Source: Oryzias latipes (Eukaryota; Chordata; Actinopteri; Beloniformes; Adrianichthyidae). Taken from it: 64,000 bases of DNA. The translations under genes were made by a program, and so were the position numbers. Numbering within the stretch: the first letter of the stretch is position 1; each line of letters opens with the position of its first letter. The notes beneath the pieces were generated by a model. That model made no database searches, was not told the DNA's origin, and worked only from the letters and a program-made list of their open reading frames with translations. The stretch is taken from positions 17,642,082-17,706,081 of the forward strand of contig NC_019864.2 in assembly GCF_002234675.1 (NCBI RefSeq), given 5' to 3'. Of the stretch, positions 49,701 to 61,705 are shown one piece after another.

Positions 49701-50270
49701 TATATAAAAAACAAACACTTTTCATAGAAAATCATGATGTATCACATGTTCTCAGTAGTAAAGTCTGATTAATTAAAATCAGTCAATTATCAAAAATCCA
49801 GCTGTAAAACCATCGACTCAAAGTGATCTGTACCATAAATAAATATTACACGTATCTCGGTTGAGATTAAAGACAGTCTATTGAAGAAGTACATCCTAGT
49901 ATGTAAACAACCAAAATAAGTTTATTTAGCATTGTTGACCATCTTTTATCCAGTTCAGCTTTCACAAATTCAAGTCACATTATTCGAACATCTTTAATAA
50001 TAAAATATGGTCAAAAGATTATGTTTTTAAGAAACAAGCCACTTTTCAGAAAAGAAAAGGATCAAACGCATGCGCAAAACCTACGGAAGCTGCTGCTAGA
50101 GCTAGCTTAACACACTTGCCTGCGTAAACAGTGTTTCTTTCAACGCCAAGAGCGCTGTCACCGACAATATAAACCTTTCGCTCTGTGTTCCTGTGAAAAT
50201 ACTCCTTCAGCTCCTCTGCTCTTTTAGTTTTTCCACTGCATGGGTAACCGCAAATCACTACTAAAGGCAT
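46719..50270 (-). CDS. kti12: KTI12, Elongator-associated P-loop protein
   Basis: PSTK-like ATPase/tRNA-binding partner of Elongator, needed for wobble-uridine modification of tRNA. Nine coding exons, right to left: 50270-50120, 49340-49289, 49196-49144, 49069-49014, 48917-48838, 48755-48596, 48509-48447, 47366-47298, 46862-46719; 828 nt, 275 residues, phase continuous throughout. The start MPLVVICGYPCSGKTKRAEE carries the P-loop (GYPCSGKT). Other family blocks: DDVVILDSVNYIKGYRYELF, RFEAPDSRNRWDSPLF, RAPPPNQSTQS, AQKTSVPGDFISVPGATEK and MAELRKLRRQFISYSKMHP. Human KTI12 is 354 residues and, as I recall, intronless; this copy lacks part of the middle linker. Intron 1 has a GC donor (GCAG|gcaagt). 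Intron 8 (47297-46863) is a U12-type AT-AC intron; only this splice joins ATEK to VELAKRINMAEL in phase. nmb lies just upstream on the same strand. Confidence 0.95.
46863..47297 (-). other. kti12: U12-type AT-AC intron of kti12
   Basis: Donor GAAAAG|ATATCCTTTTT matches the minor-spliceosome ATATCCTT consensus exactly. The branch-point element TCCTTAAC lies at 46882-46875 and the intron ends ...GAAGCTGAAC|GTGGAG, about 12 nt after it, within the usual U12 range. The splice is phase 0 and gives a join conserved in the family. No GT donor nearby would yield a sensible protein. Confidence 0.88.
47496..48002 (+). CDS. unexplained 168-codon ORF antisense within kti12 intron 7
   Basis: An ATG-started plus-strand frame lies entirely inside kti12 intron 7 (47367-48446), antisense to it. 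The second half is basic and hydrophilic, with TERREEMFSLYREDHEYQ, HRTKERRQKTRHRSPDGQQ and TLSRSQRRPETLAYL before the stop. A good acceptor (cttctctgttcag) lies inside at about 47579-47592, so this may be the last exon of a longer gene, in which case only about 140 codons are coding. I do not recognise the family. A nested gene, an orphan or a chance ORF are all possible; its length in AT-rich DNA argues mildly against chance. Confidence 0.3.
   Translation: MSTKTNYFTAVFSHHCIVLNSNFKCYFLLLCSGDKTKIPFSHFISLFFIEIINATRLDTTMQKGIQPRCYHMLNMYQPFYKPGLHNTRKKKAFSTERREEMFSLYREDHEYQNNSAPIGRLTEHRTKERRQKTRHRSPDGQQNHKKVYINSKKTLSRSQRRPETLAYL
48219..48240 (+). other. G-run with quadruplex potential
   Basis: G8-C-G6-C-G6 on the plus strand, the template strand for kti12, in its intron 7. 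It can supply four G-triplets with short loops. Confidence 0.7.
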
Positions 50271-50340
50271 AATTACCAAGTAAGCTACCATACAATGTGA
50301 AAGAAAAGCTGAGACTGTTAACCCGGAAGTGAAAACTGGA

Positions 50341-50358
50341 CCACCAGCAGATGGCGCC
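50341..50358 (+). promoter_or_regulatory. CTCF-like motif at the kti12 promoter
   Basis: CCACCAGCAGATGGCGCC, sharing the CCA.CAG.TGGCGCC core of CTCF sites, 70 bp upstream of the kti12 ATG. A YY1-like reading (ATGGCGCC) is also possible. Confidence 0.35.
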
Positions 50359-50689
50359 AAATATTTTCAAATCAAAAGTTCAGCTTAATGCAAGATGTAG
50401 AAGAAAATAGATGATTAAAAACAAGGGAAACAGTTTTGATTTTCTTTGCCCATTTTATTTAAAACAAAAGTATTTTTTTTTAAAGACAAAGTAAAAGAGG
50501 GTGAAATATATTATAAGGATTTATCCTTATATTTAAATTGTATAGAATACAGGAATTTTGTTTGGCTAATAAAATATCTTTCACAAAAAAGCCAAAGTGT
50601 CTTCTTCCACCAATTGATTGTTGGTTGTCCTCAGACTGGATCTCCTCCATTCTAGATGAGAAGAAAAGAATCAGTGAGCTATTGGCATA

Positions 50690-50733
50690 ATATGATATAA
50701 TATAATATAATATAATGTAATATAATGTAATAT
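50690..50733. repeat. (TATAA)n pentanucleotide microsatellite
   Basis: About eight units of TATAA with two TGTAA variants, directly 3' of the nmb stop codon. Confidence 0.85.
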
Positions 50734-50754
50734 TTTACCAACATGTGTATTGTC

Positions 50755-51131
50755 CTATTTTTCTGTTTCCTGTGCCAGTTTCAACACCTGCAGAAGTTTG
50801 TGGATATCTTTCAGTACTTCAGAGGGGTTTTTCTCATTTTCAAAGGCTGGATTTAAAACGGTACTATCCATAACACTCTTCTTGCCCATGAAATGCCCTG
50901 TTAAACGCAAAATGGCAAACTCAAGTAAGCAATCTAAATAGCTTGTTCAAATCGGAGGGAGAAAATGCTGCTTCGCCTACCTGTTGCCCACAGATTTCCT
51001 CTGGGATTTACCTTCACCTTTGAAATTTTATTTCTCAGTTCAGTTAAGTCAAGAGTCATTGAAGTAGTTATGACAAAATATGATATAATCATGAAAGAAA
51101 AGAGAATTCCTTTGCAGTAAATCGTCGTCAT
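50755..51131 (-). CDS. nmb: neuromedin B precursor
   Basis: Secreted bombesin-family neuropeptide precursor acting on NMB receptors. Two coding exons: 51131-50981 and 50897-50755; 294 nt, 97 residues. I start at ATG 51131, giving the signal peptide MTTIYCKGILFSFMIISYFV; the frame further upstream has no ATG. The peptide GNLWATGHFM is identical to mammalian neuromedin B decapeptide, followed by GKK (amidation Gly plus dibasic cleavage). The intron splits the second Gly codon of the decapeptide (CAACAG|gtaggc ... aacag|GGCATTTC). The tail (SVMDSTVLNPAFENEKNPSE and on to LAQETEK) is typical of fish precursors. An alternative splice from CTGCAG|gtgttg to an acceptor at about 50654 (ttctcatctag) would give a short different C-terminus. 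A TATA box lies at 51201-51206; poly(A) signal at 50454-50459. Next to znf592, as in human 15q25. Confidence 0.96.
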
Positions 51132-51200
51132 AGTGGCTGTAATTAAAACCGCAGCCAGGTGATTGAAAAATCTGCAGTTCCTATACTGCAGGGACAGGCA

Positions 51201-51206
51201 TTTATA
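51201..51206 (-). promoter_or_regulatory. nmb: TATA box of nmb
   Basis: Minus strand reads CAGTATAAATGCC. It lies about 70 bp upstream of the nmb ATG and predicts a start near 51172 with a 5' UTR of about 40 nt. Confidence 0.6.
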
Positions 51207-51249
51207 CTGTGATAGGCTGGACTTAATATTATAATTTGATGAGGTCAAT

Positions 51250-52968
51250 CATCTGTGGTTGTTGGATAGATGACGCACATTAAAGTGCTTGGTAATTGTA
51301 AGATTTAATCCATCACTACAAAACCTTCAATTGTCACATCAAAACACTAGAAATGATTTGCTTTCCAGCATCTGGAAGATTATCACAATTCTTTCTTATT
51401 AGCAAAGACCATAGACTGAAGTGATATGTAATTCAATGGATCAGTTTATTTGTAAGTACTTTGCGTAAACATAACAAGGCACGTGGGCCATTGCATGCCG
51501 AACAGATGAGATGGCTTTAAAGATGCTGTCAATCCACATTTCACTGGTTTCATATGTACACAAACTCCTTCTCTATACAAGTCCTTCTAGTACACAGTAT
51601 GAAAAGTACAATGGTCTTTTATAAAACAGTACAAAAGAGCAAAACTTGAACAAGTAACATTTTTTGGCCTCTAGATCTGTGGTGTGACAATTTAGGGATA
51701 GGACTTTCATTAAAGAAATCTAGCTTGACAGGTCAATATGACCATAAAACCTTAAAATTGTTCCCAAAATAATTTATAAAATTCACTGTGGGATGATAGA
51801 CATTTTTTTTTCTTTAATTGCACCAAGAGTAGCTGTGAACTCTTAAACCCTCTGAAACAATCACTGCTTTTAACGATGGAGGTAGGACCTGCTGCTTAAA
51901 ACCAGAACTTGCAGACAAAAAGCGCATGCCTTCAACAAACAAACAAACACTCATGCAGCTCCATTAAATCCATCACATATTCATGGTCACATCACCAGGA
52001 TGAGGATAAGAAAACAATCTCTCTTTCTTTACGCTGCTGAAGATTCTTTCATTGAACCCTGATTTGACGAAACACTGGCGTTCCACAAGAAAAAAGGAAA
52101 ATCTGATTTGAGGTACATTCAATGTTGATGCAGCGCGTCACATCCTTAGCATAACCATACTCAGATTCATCCAAACACTTCTATTAAGACCCTCACTCAT
52201 ATTTTAAACATATTTTATAAAACCACAACAAAGAAAAAAAAACATCTAATGAAGCTTTCTCTTGAAATCTGACTCAATTTGATTAAACTTTGATGTGATC
52301 AATTTATTTTTCTTTGAAAAATTAAAACTCGTATAGCCGAGGATTAAACCCTACTCCTTCCCAGGAATGAAAGGCAAACATTTTCAAATTAAATAATAAA
52401 AAAAAGAATAAATTATCCATTACATGGTGAAATTCAACAAACAATATCAGACCTAACATTCCTGAGCATTCAAAACAGATGGAACATGAACAAAGACAAA
52501 GAACAAAAACTGCGTGAATGAAGCTATATCGTAAAAGAAACATGAATATTTTACCAACATGCAGGGTTAATTTAAGTATATGGGTAAAAAAATACTGTTG
52601 ATAATCAAATATAACAAATTTGTATGAATATACTGCATTAGAATAATAATGTTTAAACTTACGGGATAAAATGTGTCACCCCAGTCACAGCCAAATTTGT
52701 GCTTCAACATCGTTAAATATGAGCAACACGACAGACATTTTACTTGACTGCTGTCAGAGCCCCAAAAACACTAATTGTCTTCTAATGATGCTTGTCTCCA
52801 TTTTTCTTTTAAAAGTAGTGACATTTTTCCGGAAAGATGAGAAAAGGAAAAAAAGCCACTCTAAAAAAATGAATGAATATAGGACGTGAACAAAATTATT
52901 GACCACAACTGTAGAAAGGAATACTGCAGTATAATTTGGCTTTACTTTCGTTGGCTGTTTCAGCAGCT
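51250..52968. other. probable long 3' UTR of znf592
   Basis: No coding exon seen. Minus-strand AATAAA signals occur at 52303-52308 and 51445-51450 (plus-strand tttatt), so the znf592 3' UTR may be 0.7 or 1.5 kb. In human SEC11A lies between NMB and ZNF592; I see no trace of it here. Confidence 0.45.
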
Positions 52969-55900
52969 TCAAGGAGGCAGTCGCATGACTTCTTCTCCAG
53001 ATGAACGCTCCTTAGAGTCTAAAGCTGGGTTTAGTTTTAAATGACCGTCTGTTGTTTTGGTTCTTCTTACCGTTTTAGGGGGTTTGGATTCATGTATTTC
53101 TGTTAATCCAACATGCTGATTGTTATGCTCCTCTGTGCCAACATCAGCTTTCTCCTCCTCCTCCTTAACTTTGTGCACAATAAAAAGATGCCTATTGAGG
53201 GACAGTGCAGATGTAAAGCACAGGCCGCAGTGGAGACACTGAGGAGTGCTTTCATCTGTTCTGTGCAGAGGTATATGCTGTTGGAAGTCTGTCCTGTTGT
53301 CTGTAGTGAAGCCGCACTTTAAACAGCGGTGCTGTGTTTTAGGACGTTTAGCTGAAGGAGCCTCTTGGTCAGTCGGATCCCGTTGATCTGCCTGGATATC
53401 CACAGTGGGGAGGACGGACGGAAACTTCTGAAAAATCACAGTAAGCCAACTTTAAAATGCAGATCAGGATAATTTGACTTGCAGCTTTTTCATTTTCCTA
53501 TTAAAAAACCAAACACTACCTTTCCCAGAGGCTCTTTGTATTCCCGGAGCGATGCTTTCGGCATCTGACTAAGATCAGGATTCTTAATTCCATGCATTAG
53601 ACTGATGTGGTTCTTTAGCATCACACTTGTTGTGAATATCGTCTTGGTATCAGTGCAATACCTTTAGAGGGAGAATCTTCGTTAAAACAAACTGGTATAT
53701 TCAAGACAAAGAAAAAAAAAAGAGCTTTTCTTACCAACAGGAGTAGATTCTCCTTTTGCCATCATGGTCACTTCGAATGTGCCTCCTCAGGGTGATCGCA
53801 GAATTGAATGACTGCTCACAGTGTCGACACGGATACTTCTTTACCGACTGTTCAATGAAACGTAAAAAGAAAGAAAGGGAAAATGAATATTTAAAACATG
53901 TATTTATTAAATATGGAAAGAGAAAGTTCTTCAAGACTGCATTTACTTCTGACATAAACTCGAGTTTTTGGTGTTTTTAACATGATCTTGTGGCATTTTT
54001 CTGATGATGGAGGACATATGCAGAGAAAATTTAGCTTAAAATTGCACATCTGAGTATTCCTTGTTCAAAAGTGGGGCCTCACGATACTTCTGACTTTTGG
54101 GGTTTTAAGCAGGAGGTGTCAGAAAAGTTGTGTGAAGTTGTGGATCCTGACGCATCTACAACTTCAGCTAAAATTAAGTGCTGATCAAATATTTAACAGA
54201 AGAAATAAAACTTAAAGCCAAACTTCAACAAAATCTCTGTTATGTTCAAAAAACATTAAAACAGGTAAAAGCAATCCAATAACAAACAACACAAAGTGGG
54301 TAAAAGGCCAGAGAATTGTTTGGAAACGTGATTTAAAGTGGGACAGTAGGGAATCATATTTTACGTTCTCTAAAAAAGAAAAAAAAGGGTCAATCCTGCA
54401 TGAGCCTTTCCTGGGACCTTTGCACCTCCAGGGAAAGCTGATCAGTCGACCGAGCTACCAGTCAGGAGCAAACCGATCACTTTAAGATCTTAAGACAAAC
54501 ACAGCAATCTTTGAACTGAACTGTGAAACGCCCAGGCAGTAGAAAGAAACCAAAAGTGGAGTCACATGCTTCCGTTTATGTTCTCAAACTCAGACTAACC
54601 GTCTCATTCTTCATAGCTGCCTACGATATTTTTAAAGTATACTTTATCACTGAATGGATTTGGTGATCTAGTTCAAATGTAGTTTGGCACCCCAGCCTTC
54701 ATGTAATCCAAAGACCCACAAGTTCTGCCCTTTTGCTCACTTTATTATACTTTAGGATTTTAAAATGACCCTAAAACACTAATTAATTTGGCAGGTGCCC
54801 TGATTGTAAATCACGATGCACGTGTTGCCATAAAATATGAATCACGACACGGAGGAAGACGTGTCTCCAGTGATAACGCCACTTCTTGGAAAGATAGGAT
54901 AACAGTTCTGGCCATGTTCTTTGCAGGATGATTAGGGGAGTTTATTACTGTCAATAGCCTGTTGACAACTTTTTAACCAGAAGAAGCTCCTGGTCTGCTG
55001 AGAGATGGAAGGAAAAAACGATGTGGGCCGTTCAGAAGCAGCATCTCAACTTGCAGCAACAGAGATATACAACTCTGGTTTTGTACCATTTTTTTGAGAA
55101 ATTTGATCAAGATGCCATCAAAAAGATAATAAATGTAAGTGTTTTACAGTAACAGAAGGCTACATCTAAAGGGCCTATATACCATGCTACTCTTAAACCT
55201 TTTTATAGTACACAATATCCATCTATGACTTCTTCAGATCCAATCTTAAAAAAATATTTTTATTATGACATACAAAGGATTACCACAACTGTGACAGTAC
55301 TAATATTTCTAATATTTTTTTGGAAACCAAGTAAAGTTTAAATAGAAATATATAAAGACTTCATTTATTTAAAAAAAAAAACATGACCATCTTTTTACCT
55401 TTATTCAATATTTAATCTAGTAATTATCTGGGTTTACATCAGTTTAAAGACAGGATAATTCTGGTCTTTGCTTTAAATATAAAAATTTTAATCTAGGCTT
55501 TTAAAATGCAAATAGTAAAAAAAACAAATACAATAAAAACATCTAATAAAATCCCCTTTAAAATAAAATACGACTCCCCAGGATCACAAACAAAATTCTG
55601 CAGTCCAGAACCAAAACCAGCTCTGTTTTATAAAGACACTTTCTCCTACTTTGTTAAAAAAAGCCACCAGAAGATGCGGAGGGTCAGAGTCATGAAGTCT
55701 TACCTTTCCATGGTTGGTCTTTACGTGAGAAACATAGGATTCCCTGTCGGAAAACCACTGCAGACACTCGCCGCAGGTCCAACCGCTGGGCTTCATTTGA
55801 GGCTTGATGTCCTTTGACTTTTTTCTACCATTTCCTGTAAACTTATGCACATCTGTACTCTGTGGCCGTTCTGCAGAATGAACATCTGGATGGAGGCTGG

Positions 55901-58900
55901 TTTTGTCTTTTTCTTTCGCTTCCTTATGCACATCTGCAGTCATGTTCCCTGCATGAACACTCTGAAAAAACAGGAGGAAGGGTAAAGAACCACACCTAAA
56001 CCCTTTTAGTTTTATATTGGTTTTCTAACAGTTCAGGAGGAAAACAATGCTTTAGTTACTATGAAATAAGAGTAAACTTGCAAAAGACTTTAATTCAAAC
56101 TTCTTATTCAGGATTTCTGTTCTTCAGGATAACTGGACTTTTAAGGTTCATCAGGATGAATTGCTAATCTGAGTAGCTTCTTAAGCTTTGAACTGAATTC
56201 GGGATATGAACTCAACCTGAAGTCCAGATGACCTTAAATCAGAAGTACTGTGACTTTTGTTCACCTGCAAAGGGTTCATTCACAGAAAATAAACTGCACA
56301 CCAACCTTAAAGTGCAGCATTAATAGCCGCTTTTGTGGAAACACCGAGTTGCATTCAGGACACTTAAAAACACAGATCAGTCGCTTGTTGGCATTCTGAT
56401 GGAAATGCTGAAAAAGGAGATGCTTTTTCTTGAAAAGTGCTTCACAGGAACACTTCAAGACTAACCTGCAAAAGCAAAGAGAGCTCCATTAAAAGAACAT
56501 TCTAAAGAAGAAGAAAAATGTTGTAACATAAGTCATGAGGCAGTAACTCACTCAAGTGCCAGTTTGCTAGCAGAGTGTTTATTTTTCAAATGTACTTCAC
56601 AGGCGTCCGAGGTCTTAAAGGCAACTGGACAGACATTACATTTATAAAAAACGTCACAGTGTTTCTCCTCAATATGCGTCTCTTGTCCTTGGAGGGTTCT
56701 GAACACCATGTCACAGTGCAGACATCTACAACAAAGGAGAGGAAAAGCTCATTTATTGTAGCAATACTCTTTTTGTTATGAGATTGATGGAGGTCTACAT
56801 GATTTGCAAGAATACTAACTTGTACCAAGCCTTGCGGGCGTAATGCAGACAGTTTTCCTTGACATGCTTCTGTATGTCTGCAGAGCGACTCAGACCACCA
56901 CACTCGGGGCAGCAGTAAGGGGACTTGTGTGCGTGAAGTCGTTGATGAGCTCGCAAGCTGCACTTGTTGGGTAACAACATTGAGCACACTAGGCAAATCT
57001 GTACCAAAGAAAGAAACAAAAGAGAAAAAGAAAAGAAACATTTAACACAGATTGGATCTACAAATTAACACTTTTCATAATTCAACAAATATACTCACCA
57101 AACCCTCCACATCTTCTGATGTCTTCTGATAATGTCCCGCGAGTGCTTTGTAGTCATGCAGCTGCTTGTTGCACTCCACACAGTGATGTCTGTGCCGTAT
57201 TATATTATCTGGATATAAAGGCAGGACGGGTTCAATTCTAGATGAGCTTAAGGATGAGGTGCAGGAGGCCAAACTCACTGGCTCAGGGCTCAGTGGAGCG
57301 AACATGTGCTCCTCGGATAACGGTTTCAGATGGAGCTGCGTGCACTGCATCACCACGCCGCTGCTTTTATGCTCCCGCGCGTGTGCCAACAAGGCACACT
57401 TGTTGAAGAAAACCATGGTTTTTGCGCAATGCGTACATCCCACTTCAATATGTACGCTTCTTCTACTGTAATGGCCCAAAAGACTCTTTTCGAGCCCAAA
57501 GGAGTCCCCACACTCGAGGCAGCAATATCCATTTGGTGGAAGGTTGATGTTGCTCTCCGGAGGTGGGGTCAAGTTGGGCACATATGTAGGCACAGGGTTA
57601 GCACAGTTCAGCAGTCTGTGTAAAGTTCCTGCAGCTGTGTTTGGAACATTCGCACAGGGGAAAGGGTTGGCTGCTGTCACCTGGTGGACTAACGGGACAC
57701 CACTACACACCGATGAGGAAAGTGTAGAATTACTTTGTAGATGGGAAGCGGAACGTGCAGCTACTGAAGCAGCAACACTGTGAGGTACCAGGTTCAGACT
57801 GGCCAAGTGTACAGCTTTTGGAAGGAAGGTTGTGTTAGCTTTCTGACCTGCAGTGGATGATGTTCTCTTTGGTTTCTGCCCCCGATGTGTAGAAGATCTT
57901 TTGCCAACGTTGGCATTACCTAAAGCCAAAGATTTTCTGGAGTTTTGCTCGGATTTTCTGTCCAAAACATTCAGTGATGTTATGCTAGCTGGGCTGCCTT
58001 TAGACTTTTTGCCAACTGCATGTTCACTCATTTGAAACGGATGAGGGGAGACGGAGTAAGAATCTTCACTGATCACACTCTGAGACGGAGAGGATTCGTA
58101 AGCAGAATAGATGTCGTCTGTCTCTGACTCTGGTAAGACACTGGTAACCGTGCGCTTGATCTGACCAGATGTGGTTTTAACGGTCTTAATTCTAACTTTG
58201 GGTATTGCTGGGGACAATCCAGATGCCAATGCTAGAGATGCTTTGTCGCTGCCATCACTACAGATGCTCACAGGACTATCAGAGGGTTTGATTACACGTT
58301 TCACTGCATCAAGTGGACTTCTGGGACTTTTTGGGGATATGGGAACTTTGGGGCTAGCTTTTAACAAGTCATTCTGGATCCCAGGTGATGCTGTGGAGTA
58401 AATTGACTCTTTAGGGTCTTTTCTAGCATTCAGAGCATTAAGAGCCTCAAGACATGAAGACACCTTGGATGTGTCAGATTTGGCAGACAAATGAGAATCA
58501 GTTGCATCCACTGTATAGTTTGCATTGCAGTTAGTCTCAGTAAAGTTTTGATTCCTATGCAGATGGAGAAATGTATTACCTTCTTCAGATCCTTTATTAG
58601 TTTCACTATTTATGGACTTGTCAGCTGGTGGATTACTTCTGCCAACTTCCACTCTACTCTCTTGAACATCCTGGGAACAATTATCAAACAGACTAAAATC
58701 AAATTTTCTTTGATTGTTTGCAAGGGAAGAATCATCCAAAACAGGAGCTTCTGGATAATTTCCATCTTGTATGGAGAGCGTTTCATCTTTGCTTGTTAAA
58801 GTGTTCTCAGGTTCTGGGCTGGAGACTGAATTAAAATGTGAATGTGAAGAAGAAAATATTGGCGTCTGGCCAGCACTGTATTGATTAGGGACATCCTTAG

Positions 58901-59288
58901 GAATTTCTGGTGAACTCTCTCCATTTAAGGTAGACACAAACAATTTGGAAAAGCAACCGTCTCTTTCCTCTGAAGGGTCGACATAGGTTTCCTGTCCCGT
59001 GAATCCATTTTGCAATGTGGTTCCAGAGTGATGTCTATCCCGGTGCTCTTCTATCGACTCCTGTCGACTTGTGTTTTTCACAATTACACTTACGACAGGG
59101 ACATCTGAAGGTAAAACACCGGGGTTATCTAACAAACTTTTATCCAGACACATCTCATCATGTTTCAGCTGATTTTCTGTCTCCTCGTGGCTAATCTGGA
59201 TCTGCTCTTTGGCATCCAATCCAGTAGCGTCAGGGATGTCAAAGGCTGCCAGAAGATCATCAAAATCTGGGGTTTTCATGTCACCCAT
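52969..59288 (-). CDS. znf592: zinc finger protein 592
   Basis: Nuclear multi-C2H2 zinc-finger protein, in mammals part of the Z3 complex with ZNF687 and ZMYND8. Eight coding exons, right to left: 59288-57099, 56998-56820, 56725-56552, 56465-56306, 55961-55704, 53847-53735, 53661-53520, 53427-52969; 3675 nt, 1224 residues (human 1267), phase continuous. The start [20 protein letters not shown] is the conserved family N-terminus, with Kozak context [24 protein letters not shown] follows. The long first exon is Ser-rich with [20 protein letters not shown] and [20 protein letters not shown] as in human. C2H2 fingers include [103 protein letters not shown] and two near the C-terminus. A 5' UTR acceptor is at about 59310, with a likely noncoding exon ending at 59728 (ATCAAAG|gtaaga). 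Confidence 0.96.
54395..54470 (-). other. possible tRNA-derived fragment
   Basis: Minus strand carries TGGTAGCTCGGTCGACTGA (A-box-like) and, about 45 nt on, GCAGGATTGACCC (weak B-box). It does not fold convincingly into a tRNA and no CCA or Pol III terminator was placed; a SINE relic or coincidence is likely. It lies in a znf592 intron. Confidence 0.2.
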
Positions 59289-61606
59289 GGCTGCATATCC
59301 TTAAAGATCTACAAATAAAAATAGATATAAGATTTAGATAACACGTTTTATACTAAAATTCAAATTCACAGCTTTCAATAAGAGCCACCATGCACCCAAT
59401 AGCTGTTGTTCAACTGCTGAGAGAAAAGTGCTAAAGTTAGCGGTGGCTAGTAAAGTTAGCTTTCCGTCATGTTCAGGTGCGTCTCTTTATTGTGTAACCT
59501 AAAGTACAAAAACCTCAAACATAAAAACCTTAACTTTAGAGAAAAATTGAGACTCATAATCATCTCATTCATGCAACCACCGGATCGCTAAAGTTGTCAT
59601 CGGACGCCAACTAACACAACTGTGAAGACAGGTTAGCATGCTAGCTTAGCTAAATGCAACTGCGCAAAAAGGATAACTACACTTCAATGGGCATTTAAAC
59701 GTTATACTTAACGCACGTTGCTCTTACCTTTGATTCTGTTCATGCTAAATACCATACTAATGGAGCTTTGAGGCCTGTTAACTACACCTGCAAAGTGCTC
59801 ACTAACTAGGTTGAGCTAAAGGTTTCATAGCTAACGTGGGCTAAAAGCTACTAACGTCAACTTTTGGATTTCCTCTTCCTGTATTTCAGAGTTACCCTCA
59901 ACGCTGTCTTACGGAACAACTTGACCAATTTAAAACATTTGGATTTCTTAAGATATCAGTTTTTAATCCATATAGAATAGGCAGCAACACACACCTTGAT
60001 TGCAGAGTCAAATCAGCTAAGGCTAAATAAAATACTTTCTGTTAATTTAATTCATGCACATTTTAACAGACCTTTTTGCATAGCTCACTCAGCACAGACT
60101 AACATAATTATATGTCAGTCAATTAAATGAACACACATTTTCTACAAAAAAGTTGCTTTTGCACTTTGCGGGGAGGAAGTAGTGTTTGGACTATATTAGA
60201 AATCACCGGTCTATCTTTTTATGGACCCCTATATTTGTATTGTGGAGAATATCTTAAAATAATTAAACTTTTAAGCCTCTATGTGAGCTAACTAACCTGT
60301 AAGTCAATACTCAGGACAAACGACAACCCTATGGCTCACTGCTCTCAGAGGGCGCTGTAGCAGCTCAAATTCCCGCTAAATTCGCAAAGATTTTAGTTTG
60401 CATACTTAAAGGAAGAAGAGAATGTAAAAGAACTAAACAGATTTTTTTAATTTCAAATGTATTCATAAAAAAATGACAGAAATATATGAGGCGGCTATAA
60501 GGATTAAACTAATTAATTTTGCTGCAAAAAAGTAGTTACTGGTGTGATAAAAACATAGTTTCAGAGTAAGCTATTTAATTTTTAAGTATCATTGAGCCCA
60601 TACTAATGACGCATGGCTTAATGCGACATATTTAAATAAAATCTTTCACGGAGCCTGTGCATATAATGCTATTCCTAATGTTATCGGGTTATTAATCACT
60701 ACTAATGCGGTTCAGAGACTGAAAGGCTGTAAACCACAGGAAATGGACACAAATAGGATGCACATTCAGGCATGACATTATGATATCTGTCTAGACAGAC
60801 AGAGCCCATTTTGTGTGATAAGAGCCAACCAAATTGATGTGGTTAGACATATCATAATTTTCAATGTTTTATAAAAAAAATCTAAATGTGAGTTATTGCA
60901 AGTCCTGAGAGAACTCTAATAAAAATGTCTGGAGTTTTTTTTTGGCCTAAAAGCTGCATAATTATAATAATAATAATAACAAAAAATACAATAGATCAAG
61001 TGATGATTGGAGTGTGACTTCAAACAGAGGCCATTACATCAAACCATATTACGCTATGGCTTTTTTGTTGCCAATTGACTCCTGACATGAGCGTTCAGAG
61101 TTTTGCATTATCCAAAGTAAAATTTTGCACATAGTTTCTTATTAAATACCACGTTACAAAAATGCAACTTTAGCCCATGGAAGTAGAAAGAGTTTGAACT
61201 ATTTAATGGAAATATATGATAATTTATTCATTTATTATGGTCTGACAGGCTTTCTAAACATCAGTCAGACAGCAACGTATCTTTTTGATTAAATGTGAAT
61301 TGTAGATTGATTGTATGTTAGTGTGTTTTTTAATTGATCAGCTTCACAACATTATTAAAACATATTTTTATTTATACTTTGCATCTCTGCAATCTATAAG
61401 AAGTCCCACTTACTTGTAAACTTTTAAGTAGAAAGTCAGCAAATGAGCTTAACACTTATCAGAAAGTTTACATCTTATCAGTTGTTGTTTCAGCGATCTG
61501 GGAAACTGCAAACATGATCATGAGTGTCCAAACTCACCAAGTTTGAGAAATACACTAATGTCACTGGCATGACTCTGAATCCTCCCACTTCCTGGGAGAT
61601 TGGAGC
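59289..61606. promoter_or_regulatory. znf592 5' UTR/promoter and intergenic DNA before slc28a1
   Basis: 59300-60000 holds the znf592 leader (acceptor near 59310, probable noncoding exon 59728 upward). 60000-61600 shows no exon. A CTCF-like core (cagagggcgctg) is at 60346-60357 and several GATA-type 'cttatcag' elements lie at 61455-61485. Human has ALPK3 between ZNF592 and SLC28A1; it is absent here. Confidence 0.5.
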
Positions 61607-61614
61607 TATAAAAA
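61607..61614 (+). promoter_or_regulatory. slc28a1: TATA box of slc28a1
   Basis: TATAAAAA, 99 bp before the slc28a1 ATG at 61706. It predicts a start near 61637 and a 5' UTR of about 70 nt. Confidence 0.6.
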
Positions 61615-61705
61615 GGTGTTCAGGTGTTTCAATGAGGGAAGAGTAGATTTTCTGAGGTGTATTTTGACACTCAGCACTTGGCGGCCGAGTCTGGGAGGAC
61701 ACACA

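Noticed and set aside
57259-58401. Several plus-strand ORFs opposite znf592 exon 1
   Set aside because: They are antisense shadows of a long, constrained coding exon.
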